From: Salidesulfovibrio brasiliensis JCM 12178
Lineage (GTDB): Bacteria; Desulfobacterota; Desulfovibrionia; Desulfovibrionales; Desulfovibrionaceae
Assembly (NCBI RefSeq): GCF_001311825.1
Contig: NZ_BBCB01000018.1
Location: 1-43,718, forward strand
Direction of reading: 5' to 3'
DNA length: 43,718 nt
The notes below the pieces were generated by a model. It was given only the letters and a program-made list of their open reading frames with translations. It was not told the DNA's origin and ran no database searches. The translations under genes were made by a program, and so were the position numbers. Shown one piece after another: positions 1-6,769 of this stretch. Every line of letters begins with the position of its first letter. The stretch's first letter is position 1.

Positions 1-289
1 TCGAGAACCCGGACTCGTGGGATAGAAACGCCTTGGCCGCCGAGCTGGGTGCCTGCTGCGACGAGCTGGCTTCGGGCTGTGCCGACTCCTGCATCGCGGC
101 GAGTGTTGCGCTGCGGCTGTCCGGGTATCTGCGGCGGCTGGAGCCCTGCCGGAATCGGCAGGACCGGAGAGCGCGTCGCTGACGGACGCGCTGGATATTC
201 TCAATCAGGCGGTGTGCGAAATGACCCGGCCGCTGGACACCATCCGGCATCAGGCAAAGACGGTAACGGTCGGTATCAGCCGGGCCTGA
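1..289 (+). CDS. C-terminal part of a SIS-domain / GlmS-like protein (partial, frameshifted)
   Basis: The start lies outside the window. From base 3 one frame reads a coding-like stretch (ENPDSWDRNALAAELGACC...) up to about base 143. Reading then continues one frame over to a stop at 287-289 and ends with DTIRHQAKTVTVGISRA. The final KTVTVG resembles the AKSVTVE tail of glucosamine-6-phosphate synthase (GlmS), so I infer a glutamine-fructose-6-phosphate transaminase-like or other sugar-isomerase (SIS) protein. Restoring one G at 143/144 (GAGCCC to GAGGCCC) joins the two frames cleanly. Only about 95 residues are visible, so the assignment rests mainly on this tail. Confidence 0.45.
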
Positions 290-293
290 TCGC

Positions 294-1067
294 TCAGACA
301 CAGTTGGGGCTGCATAGATTGATGCGGTTCCTGTGGGACTGGCGCGCTTCGTCGTATGCCCGGAGCGCGCCCGCCATGATGTCTTCGGGCGCGTCCACGC
401 CGTTGCAGCCGAGGCCGCAGATGCCGAAGGCCGGGACGACCCGCGCCCCGAGCTTGTGCTTTCTGACTTCCTGATTCAGATGGCTGGCGATGCGGTTCGC
501 CACCACCTGCGCCCCGTCCGTGCCGCTGTTCGGCAGCAGCAGGGCGAAGCTGTCCTCCCGTAACCGGGAAAAGATGTCACTGGTCCGAATGGATTTGAGG
601 ATGGTCTTGTCGATGGCCTTGCCGATGCCATTCGTCTTGGCCTGCGCCTTGATGCCGGGGCCTTCGAGGTCGTAGGAAAAGACCATCACGGCCATGGGGA
701 AGTCGTGTCGCCTGCTGCGGTTGAATTCCAGCCTGAGCGAAACCAGAAAGAACCGCTCGTTGAATATCTGTTGTTGCGGGTCGAAGTGCTTGATGGCGTC
801 GTTTTCCCGCTTGCAGGCCCTGAGCGCCACCAGCGCGCCGCCCACGCACCCGGCGGAATATGCCAGGAAGGGGATGGTCTGCGGCAGAATCCACTGTCCG
901 GTCCACATGGCTGAAATGAGCAGCCACCCGATGGGGTACAGGCAGAATATCAGCGCGGGCAGGGCGTATGTCGAAATGCCCATTCGCCGGGCCAGAGGAA
1001 TGCCGCTGCCATTCTTGCGCCTGTCCGGGCCGCCGGGATCGTTGATGCACCCGAGTTCTCTCGCCAC
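294..1067 (-). CDS. Membrane protein with degenerate GGDEF domain
   Basis: Predicted 257-residue protein starting with GTG, preceded by a strong AAGGAGGAGG ribosome site. Two hydrophobic segments (about residues 33-54 and 60-83) anchor it in the inner membrane. A cytoplasmic domain follows from about residue 95, with the layout of a GGDEF domain (NERFFLVSLRLEFNRSRR, later DIFSRLREDSFALLLP). The signature loop reads REDSF (170-174) in place of GGDEF, so diguanylate cyclase activity is unlikely. A role as a c-di-GMP or protein-interaction module is inference. It lies downstream of modC on the same strand but 147 bp away, so cotranscription is possible and not required. Confidence 0.7.
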   Translation of the reverse strand: MARELGCINDPGGPDRRKNGSGIPLARRMGISTYALPALIFCLYPIGWLLISAMWTGQWILPQTIPFLAYSAGCVGGALVALRACKRENDAIKHFDPQQQIFNERFFLVSLRLEFNRSRRHDFPMAVMVFSYDLEGPGIKAQAKTNGIGKAIDKTILKSIRTSDIFSRLREDSFALLLPNSGTDGAQVVANRIASHLNQEVRKHKLGARVVPAFGICGLGCNGVDAPEDIMAGALRAYDEARQSHRNRINLCSPNCV

Positions 1068-1214
1068 GGTCCTCCTCCTTGCTTAACTAGTGGAAATTGC
1101 AATAAGTGTGCAATCTCCAGCGTCCTGATTTTCAAGGGGAATCGGGGGCTGAACGGTGTGAGAATGTAAGGATTTCCGACGGAACTGCGGCGGGTTTTAA
1201 CAGAGGGGGGCCGA

Positions 1215-1958
1215 TCAGGCGTAGGCCTTTTCCGCCTGTTTTTGCAGGGTTTCGGCCAGATTCTGGCCGGAATCCGCCAGCTCGCGGGCAGAATGGATGT
1301 CCTCGACCCGGCCGTTGCGGTAGATGACCACGGACTGGGCAAAGGCCGCCACGTCGTCGGAGTCGTGCGTGACCATGATAACCGGGATGTTGAAGCTTTT
1401 CAGCGAGCGGGAAAGCTCGTCGCGCATCCGGACGCGGAGGGGTTGGTCGAGTGCGGAAAACGGTTCGTCCAGCAGGAGGAGCCTCGGAGAGGTCCCCAGT
1501 GCTCTTGCCAGAGCGGTTCGTTGCTGTTGGCCGCCGGACAGGGCTGCCGGTTTCTGGTCGCCCACTGCACCCAGTCCAAAAGCGTCGAGCAACTCTTCCA
1601 CCCGATCGCGGTCGCGTTTTGCCAGCCTTCCGAAAAGGGGCTTGAGGCCGAAGCCGATGTTTTCGCGCACGGTCAGGTGCGGAAACAGGGCGTAGTCCTG
1701 AAAGAGATAGCCGAGATTGCGGCGGCGGGCCGGGACGTTGATGCCCTGAGCGGAGTCGAAGAGCACCCGGCCGTTGCAGCGAATATGGCCCTCATCGGGC
1801 GTGAGCATTCCTGCAATGGCCTGAAGCGTCAGGGTCTTGCCCGACCCCGAAGGGCCGAAGAGCACCAGCGCCGCGTCCGTGGTCGCAAAGCGCGAGCGGA
1901 GGAGAAACTCGTCCCCTCCGCAGCGCAGGCGTTTTGTTATGTTCAGTTCAAACTGCAT
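1215..1958 (-). CDS. modC: Molybdate/tungstate ABC transporter ATPase ModC
   Basis: Cytoplasmic ATPase that powers molybdate/tungstate import with ModA and ModB. In 247 residues it shows Walker A GPSGSGKT (35-42), a Q-loop glutamine at 87, signature LSGGQQQ (140-146), Walker B LLLLDE followed by the D-loop FSALD, and the switch histidine in VTHDS (about 198). It is shorter than E. coli ModC because the C-terminal TOBE (Mop) oxyanion-binding domain is missing, so feedback through that domain is absent here. It lies last in the modB-modA-modC order, 14 bp after modA. The sulfate or tungstate (TupC) alternatives are less likely because modA is adjacent. Confidence 0.9.
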   Translation of the reverse strand: MQFELNITKRLRCGGDEFLLRSRFATTDAALVLFGPSGSGKTLTLQAIAGMLTPDEGHIRCNGRVLFDSAQGINVPARRRNLGYLFQDYALFPHLTVRENIGFGLKPLFGRLAKRDRDRVEELLDAFGLGAVGDQKPAALSGGQQQRTALARALGTSPRLLLLDEPFSALDQPLRVRMRDELSRSLKSFNIPVIMVTHDSDDVAAFAQSVVIYRNGRVEDIHSARELADSGQNLAETLQKQAEKAYA

Positions 1959-1972
1959 GGTCCGTTTGATGG

Positions 1973-2728
1973 TCAGGGGCGTTTGAAGCCGCGCGCTTCC
2001 AGCAGTGCCGCGCCTTCGTGACTCAGCACAAAGTCCACGAACGCCTTGGCCATGTCGGGATTTGCGCTCTCCTTGAGCACTGCCACGGGATAGGTGACCG
2101 GCTTGGGCAGGGGGATTTCCGCGATGATCTTCACCGCATCCCCGGCCTTGACCGCGTCCGTGCGGTACACGAAGCCGCAGTCGATCTCGCCGCGGGTCAG
2201 ATAGTCGAGCACCTGCCGGACGGATTCGCCGAAGATCATTTTGGGCGAGAGCGTCCCGTAGAGGTTCTGCGCGTCCAGTGCGCTTTTGGCGTACTGCCCG
2301 GCAGGGACGGTCTCGGGCGTGCCGATGCCGATGCTTTTCACGTTCCCGCCGGTGAGATCCTTCAGGGCGGAGATTCCCGCGGGATTGTCTGCGGGCGTGG
2401 CGAGCACCAGCGAGTTGCGGGCAAAGATCACGTCAGAGCCCTTGGCAACGAATCCCTTGTCCACGGCCTTTTTCATCCACTTGGGATTGGCGGAGGCAAA
2501 GACGTCTGCGGGCGCGCCCTGTTCGATCTGGCGATAGAGCGCCCCGGACGAGGCGAAGTTCATGACCACGTCCGTGTCCGGATGGGCCTTTTCAAAGGCG
2601 GGTTCGATGTCGCTGAAAGCATCTGTGAGGCTCGCGGCGGCGGAGACGATCAGTTCCCCGGCAAATGCGGTGCCGGCGGCACAGGCGAGGACGAAAGACA
2701 GCAGCAGGACGGTAGCGGTGCGTTTCAT
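1973..2728 (-). CDS. modA: Periplasmic molybdate/tungstate-binding protein ModA
   Basis: Solute-binding protein that captures molybdate or tungstate in the periplasm. The 251 residues start with a Sec signal peptide (Lys-Arg, hydrophobic core, cleavage around AFA-GE at 23-24). ELIVSAAASLTDAF follows, the typical ModA opening whose serines bind the oxyanion. Further conserved segments are NFASSGALYRQIEQGAPADVF and GIGTPETVPAGQYA. It lies between modB (22 bp upstream) and modC in one transcription unit. Molybdate cannot be told from tungstate from the sequence; the nearby TunR-type site suggests that both matter. Confidence 0.93.
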   Translation of the reverse strand: MKRTATVLLLSFVLACAAGTAFAGELIVSAAASLTDAFSDIEPAFEKAHPDTDVVMNFASSGALYRQIEQGAPADVFASANPKWMKKAVDKGFVAKGSDVIFARNSLVLATPADNPAGISALKDLTGGNVKSIGIGTPETVPAGQYAKSALDAQNLYGTLSPKMIFGESVRQVLDYLTRGEIDCGFVYRTDAVKAGDAVKIIAEIPLPKPVTYPVAVLKESANPDMAKAFVDFVLSHEGAALLEARGFKRP

Positions 2729-2750
2729 GGTTGCTCCTTGGTTTCGAGTA

Positions 2751-3440
2751 TCAGAATCCGGGTTGCAGCAGTTTGCTGGTAATCATGAGGATGACCACGC
2801 AGACGATGCTGATGATGAACACCAGTGTGTTTGCCAGTGCGTCGTTTCCGGCCTGAACGGCCGAGTAGACGGCAAGCGAGAGGGTCTGGGTGCGGCCCGG
2901 GAGGTTGCCCGCCACCATCAGGGTGGCCCCGAACTCGCCCATGGCCCGGGCAAAGGCGAGCATCCCGCCCGACAGCACGCCACGAAAGGCCAACGGGAGC
3001 GAGACGCGCAGGAACACGGCAAGTTCGTTCTGGCCCAGTGTGCGCGCGGCGTTTTCGTACTGTTCGCCAACGCTTTCCAGTGCGGCCCGGGCGGACTTGA
3101 AGACCAGCGGGAACGCTACCACCGTGGCGGCCAAGGCCGCACCCTGCCATGTGAACATCAGGGTAATGCCGAAGGTCTCCTGCAGCCACTGGCCGATGAT
3201 GCCGCGTCGCCCGATGAACACCAGCAGATAGTATCCGAGTACGGTGGGCGGCATGACGATGGGCAGGGTGCAGACCGCGTCCAGAAAGTCTCTTCCGAAA
3301 AAGTTGCGCCGGGAGAGGGCGTATGCTGCGGCAACACCGAGAATGAGCGAGAGCAGCACCGCCACCCCCGCGACCTTCAGGGTCAGCAGCAGTGGGGAGA
3401 GGAATTCGGGTGCCGAAAGGTCGATCCAGACCATGCTCAT
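2751..3440 (-). CDS. modB: Molybdate ABC transporter permease ModB
   Basis: Inner-membrane permease of 229 residues with about five transmembrane segments. It contains the cytoplasmic coupling loop typical of ABC importers (ARTLGQNELAVFLRVSLPLA, with the conserved A and G), which contacts ModC. The N-terminal part LILGVAAAYALSRRNFFGRDFLD is characteristic of ModB/CysT permeases. The ATG has an AGGAAG ribosome site about 10 bp upstream. It is the first gene of the modBAC unit; the promoter and a 26-bp palindrome lie 47-105 bp upstream. Gene order B-A-C differs from the common A-B-C. Confidence 0.92.
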   Translation of the reverse strand: MSMVWIDLSAPEFLSPLLLTLKVAGVAVLLSLILGVAAAYALSRRNFFGRDFLDAVCTLPIVMPPTVLGYYLLVFIGRRGIIGQWLQETFGITLMFTWQGAALAATVVAFPLVFKSARAALESVGEQYENAARTLGQNELAVFLRVSLPLAFRGVLSGGMLAFARAMGEFGATLMVAGNLPGRTQTLSLAVYSAVQAGNDALANTLVFIISIVCVVILMITSKLLQPGF

Positions 3441-3486
3441 GATTCACGCACTTCCTGTTTGGTTTTCCGCACTGTTCAAAGGGGTA

Positions 3487-3515
3487 TTCATAGTGCTCTC
3501 GGGAACGCGGGACAA
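3487..3515 (-). promoter_or_regulatory. Sigma-70-type promoter of modBAC
   Basis: On the minus strand TTGTCC (3515-3510) and TATGAA (3492-3487) are separated by exactly 17 bp and point towards modB. The -35 box begins 4 bp after the palindrome at 3520-3545, the position expected for an activator site. Seen in sequence; not tested. Confidence 0.55.
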
Positions 3516-3519
3516 CGCT

Positions 3520-3545
3520 GTCACGAAAATTCCGAAAATCGTGAC
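3520..3545. promoter_or_regulatory. Candidate TunR operator (GTCACGA-N12-TCGTGAC)
   Basis: Perfect 7-bp inverted repeat, GTCACGA (3520-3526) and TCGTGAC (3539-3545), around a 12-bp AT-rich centre. TunR proteins of sulfate reducers have an XerC/D-like DNA-binding domain, bind a motif of about 30 bp and activate modABC. The size, symmetry and position directly upstream of the modB -35 box fit that, and a tunR gene lies at 25124. Whether the bases match the published motif could not be checked here. Confidence 0.6.
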
Positions 3546-3584
3546 CATTGGACGAATTTCCCGGTTGTGCAGGGCGGGCATGAA

Positions 3585-3613
3585 TTGACATGAAACGCTC
3601 TTGGACCTATCCC
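3585..3613 (+). promoter_or_regulatory. Promoter of the gapN-like gene
   Basis: TTGACA (3585-3590), 17 bp, TATCCC (3608-3613), followed about 60 bp later by the start codon at 3673. The -35 box is a consensus match; the -10 box is weak. It is divergent from the modBAC promoter, so the palindrome at 3520 could affect both. Confidence 0.5.
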
Positions 3614-3672
3614 TTTGCCTTCCGCAACGAGCTGAGCCTGCAGTGCGAACACGTACCGATCCGGAGTCATTC

Positions 3673-5287
3673 ATGAGCGTCGAACAGAAGCTGCTTTTCG
3701 CCTTTCCCGAGAGCCGATCTGCCGGAGGAATATGCATCGGCCATCCCGCGGGAGTACCCCTACTATCTGGCCGACGGTGAACTGATCGAGTGGGACGGTC
3801 CCATGGAGGACGTCTATTCCTCCATGGAGGTGCGCGAGAACGGTGAGTCTTCGCCGCTGTTCCTCGGCCGTTGCCCGGTGCTTGACGACAAGGCCGCCAT
3901 GCGGGCCGCCACTGCCGCGTCCCGAGCCTATGCCGACGGGCAGGGCCAGTGGCCGCGCATGCCCATGAACGAGCGCATCGCACATCTTGAGGCGTTCGCA
4001 ACCCGCATGGCCGAGGTCCGGGACGAGGTCGTGCGGCTCATGACCCTGGAAATCTGCAAGCCCCGGCAGCAGGTTGAGGCGGAGTATGACCGTACCGTGG
4101 AATACATCGGCGATACCGTGGACGCGCTGCGCGAGGCTGGCGGTCGCGAGTTCAGCGCGGAGCAGGGCATCTTTGCCCACGTGCGCCGCGCACCGCTTGG
4201 GCCGGTGCTGTGCATGGGGCCGTATAATTTCCCCTACAACGAGACCTTTGCCACGCTCATCCCGGCCCTTGTCATGGGCAACACCGCCGTGGTCAAGCTC
4301 CCGAGAATCGGCAGGCTGCTTTTCACCCCCGTCATCAAGGCCCTGCGCGACTGTTTTCCGAAAGGCGTGGTCAACGTCATCACCGGCGACACGCACCTCG
4401 TGCACCCCATTCTCGAATCCGGCCTGATGAACGTGTTCGCCTTCATCGGTTCCAGCCGCGCAGCCAACGCTCTGCGCGGGCTGCATCCGCAGCCGCACCG
4501 CCTGCGCTGTATCTTCGGGCTAGACGCCAAGAATCAGGCCGTGGTGCTGCCCTGCGCGGACATGGACCTTGCCGCACGGGAAATCCTGACCGGGAGCCTC
4601 GGCTTCGGCGGCCAGCGCTGCACGGCTGTCAAGATCGTCTTCGTGCACCGCAGCCGGGCCGATGAACTGCTGGACAGGCTCAAGGACGGCATTGAAGGAC
4701 TCAGAGTCGGGATGCCTTTCGAGGAGGGAGTGGACATCACGCCCATGCCCGAGCCGGGCAAGGTGGACTACCTGAAAGGGCTGGTGGATGACGCGCTGGC
4801 CAATGGCGCGCGTGTGGTCAATCCCGAGGGCGGCGCGTTTGCCCGGAGCCTGTTCCACCCGGCGCTTCTGTATCCTGTCACGCAGGATATGCGCGTCTAC
4901 CGCGAGGAGCAGTTCGGGCCGGTGGTGCCGGTGGTGCCCTATGACGACGAAACCGAGCCGGTGCAGTACCAGATCCATTCAAACTTCGGGCAGCAGGCCA
5001 GCATTTTCGGTCAGGACCCCGAGGCCGTGGGGCGGCTCATCGACGCGCTGGCCCCGCAGGTTTGCCGTTTGAATATCAACAGCAAGTGTCAGCGCGGGCC
5101 GGATACGCTGCCGTTCAGCGGCAGAAAGGATTCGGCAGAGGGAACGCTCTCCGTGCGCGACGCGCTCCGGGCCTTCTCCATGCGCTCCGTGGTGGCGGCC
5201 AAGGATACGGCTGCCAACAGGGACATCCTTGAACGCATGATTCGCGATGGCGGGTCCTGCCTTTTGAACACCGATCACCTGCGCTGA
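3673..5287 (+). CDS. GapN-like NADP-dependent aldehyde dehydrogenase (one frameshift near 3714)
   Basis: Cytosolic aldehyde dehydrogenase of the non-phosphorylating glyceraldehyde-3-phosphate dehydrogenase (GapN/ALDH11) type, about 537 residues once restored. The ATG at 3673 has a CGGAG ribosome site and reads MSVEQKLLFAFPES. Removing one C at 3714-3715 lets it continue as DLPEEYASAIPREYPYYLADG into the main frame. Features are MGPYNFPYNE (substrate/cofactor region), FIGSSRAAN, and the catalytic cysteine in GFGGQRCTAVK. The segment where most aldehyde dehydrogenases carry the general-base glutamate (ELGGK) reads GLDAK, so that glutamate appears to be replaced. This may mark a subfamily. It stands alone, with its own promoter and terminator. 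Confidence 0.8.
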
Positions 5288-5311
5288 TCGTTCTTCGAAG
5301 AACCTATTTGT

Positions 5312-5348
5312 AACGCCCCGAGACCTCCTCCGGTCCGGGGCGTTTTTT
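5312..5348 (+). terminator. Intrinsic terminator after the gapN-like gene
   Basis: GC-rich inverted repeat (AACGCCCCG ... CGGGGCGTT, with inner GACC/GGTC pairs around TCCTCC) followed directly by seven T. It separates this gene from the Mop operon. Confidence 0.9.
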
Positions 5349-5493
5349 TCTTTGTTACCCCAAGGGGATAATGCTTATTTTTGTACGTTTTGTGAGCTTT
5401 TTATTCAAGGTTTCAAAGGCATTGGAGGGTATATGAAGATGCGGCCCCAAATATCGCACCCCCGTTGACGACATGAGAGGACAGGGATACATT

Positions 5494-5509
5494 ATGCCAA
5501 TTTCGGCAT
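5494..5509. promoter_or_regulatory. Inverted repeat ATGCC-N6-GGCAT
   Basis: Perfect 5-bp arms separated by 6 bp, upstream of the Mop operon. The same arms and spacing recur at 18811-18828 (TATGCC-N6-GGCATA) upstream of the formate dehydrogenase locus. It may be a shared operator for a Mo/W regulator such as the ModE-type protein encoded at 18904. At 18811 the repeat is also an RNA stem, so the similarity could be chance. Confidence 0.35.
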
Positions 5510-5581
5510 GATGCTCGTTTGTCGTGCCATGTGATCGTTAAGGAAGTGCGTTCTTTTTGACTGTTATATAGCTGCTCAAGG

Positions 5582-5605
5582 TATTATGTCTTTTTAAGCA
5601 TAATA
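5582..5605. promoter_or_regulatory. Inverted repeat TATTATG-N10-CATAATA
   Basis: Perfect 7-bp arms at 5582-5588 and 5599-5605, 73 bp upstream of the first gene of the Mop operon. Probable protein-binding site; it lies where a -10 region could be. The binding protein is unknown. Confidence 0.35.
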
Positions 5606-5677
5606 AAAGAGGCTTCGCTTGTGCTTCGCCAGAGCGCTGATGATCGACTGCAAAATGGTTCACGGAGTCTTCCACAT

Positions 5678-6694
5678 ATGAAAACAGTACCCGTTCAAGA
5701 GGCCGTCGGCATGGTCCTGTGCCATGACATGACGCGCATTGTCCCCGGAGAGAGCAAAGGGCCCGCGTTCAGGAAGGGGCATGTCATCAGCGCAGGGGAC
5801 ATCCCCATGCTGCTGGAAATCGGCAAGGAGCACGTCTACGTGCTCAATCTGGAGAAGGGCCGGATTCACGAGAACGAGGCCGCAGAGCGCATCGCAAAGG
5901 CTGCGGCCGGACCCGGCATCACCCTGAGCCCCGTGTGCGAAGGGCGCATCAATTTCGAGGCCGCGCCCGGCCTCCTGAGCGTGAACGTCGAGGCATTGAA
6001 CCGGATAAACTCCATCGACGAGGTGGTGCTGGCCACCATGCACGACGGCCAGCAGGTAACGGAAGCCCGCCCGGTTGCAGGAACACGCGTGGTGCCGCTG
6101 GTCATCGACGAGAAGAAGATCGAGGCTGTGGAGGCCATCTGCGCGGAGTACCCTTACGTGGTCGGCATCCGGCCGTTCATGCACCGCAATGTGGGGCTCG
6201 TGACCACCGGGAGCGAGGTCTACCATGGCAGGATCAAGGACAAGTTCGGTCCGGTCATCAGAAAGAAGTTTTCCCGCCTCGGCTCCACGGTCATGGATCA
6301 GCGGCTGACCTCGGACGACCCAAACATGACCCGTGATGCGATTCTCGACTTCATCGCCGAGGGCGCGGAGATGGTGGTGGTCACGGGCGGCATGTCCGTG
6401 GACCCCGACGACCAGACGCCCACGGCCATCCGCTCAACCGGAGCCGAGGTCGTGACCTACGGTTCCCCCACATTCCCCGGCGTGATGTTCATGCTGGCCG
6501 AGCTTGCAGGAGTGCCCATTCTCGGCCTGCCGGGGTGTGTCATGTACTACCGGGCCTCCATTTTCGATCTTGTGGTCCCCCGGCTTCTGGCCGGAGAGAA
6601 GATAACCCGTGAGGACATCGTGCCCATGGCGCACGGCGGATTCTGCGCGACCTGCGAGGTCTGCCGGTATCCGGTCTGTCCCTTCGGAAAATAG
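5678..6694 (+). CDS. MoeA/MoCF-like molybdopterin-binding protein
   Basis: Predicted 338-residue cytosolic protein, first gene of the Mop operon. The C-terminal half has a molybdopterin-binding (MoCF) fold: GLVTTGSEVYHGRIKDKFGP, MVVVTGGMSVDPDDQTPTAI and VPILGLPGCVMYY match the phosphate- and pterin-binding motifs of MoeA and MogA. The N-terminal half is shorter than in MoeA. The last 20 residues hold a compact four-cysteine cluster (CATCEVCRYPVC), not typical of MoeA, that could bind a metal. I chose the ATG at 5678 because CGGAG lies upstream and MKTVPVQEAVGMVLCHDMT is the usual family opening. Likely role (inference): inserting Mo into, or handing over, the cofactor for Mop, encoded 75 bp downstream. 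Confidence 0.8.
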   Translation: MKTVPVQEAVGMVLCHDMTRIVPGESKGPAFRKGHVISAGDIPMLLEIGKEHVYVLNLEKGRIHENEAAERIAKAAAGPGITLSPVCEGRINFEAAPGLLSVNVEALNRINSIDEVVLATMHDGQQVTEARPVAGTRVVPLVIDEKKIEAVEAICAEYPYVVGIRPFMHRNVGLVTTGSEVYHGRIKDKFGPVIRKKFSRLGSTVMDQRLTSDDPNMTRDAILDFIAEGAEMVVVTGGMSVDPDDQTPTAIRSTGAEVVTYGSPTFPGVMFMLAELAGVPILGLPGCVMYYRASIFDLVVPRLLAGEKITREDIVPMAHGGFCATCEVCRYPVCPFGK

Positions 6695-6706
6695 GACGCG
6701 CTGCCT

Positions 6707-6723
6707 CGGCCCGGTACGGGCCG
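6707..6723 (+). other. GC hairpin upstream of mop
   Basis: Perfect CGGCCCG-GTA-CGGGCCG stem-loop in the intercistronic gap, 30 nt before the mop ribosome site and with no T tract. It probably protects or delimits the mop segment of the message. Confidence 0.5.
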
Positions 6724-6769
6724 GACAGGGCGGAGACTGGTGTATCACACTTTAAGGAGGATAGTTGTC

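Larger units (their letters stand above)
5349..5677. other. Regulatory intergenic region upstream of the Mop operon
   Basis: This 329-bp, AT-richer stretch has no convincing gene. It holds two perfect inverted repeats: ATGCC-N6-GGCAT at 5494-5509 and TATTATG-N10-CATAATA at 5582-5605. It also has TTGACT near 5558, which could be part of a promoter. A reading frame enters the downstream gene from 5621 but lacks a ribosome site, so I start that gene at 5678. The length suggests regulated transcription of the whole 13-kb operon. Confidence 0.5.

Noticed and set aside
49..474. Plus-strand frame of 141 codons at the left end
   Set aside because: Pro/Arg/Ser-rich translation without motifs; it crosses from the GlmS-like tail into the antisense of the GGDEF gene.
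2562..3593. Plus-strand frame opposite modA and modB
   Set aside because: Composition is that of a reverse-strand shadow and it spans the modB promoter and operator.
3590..3676. Short plus-strand frame starting MKRSWTYPFAF
   Set aside because: It begins inside the predicted -35 box of the gapN-like promoter and lacks a ribosome site; probably leader sequence.
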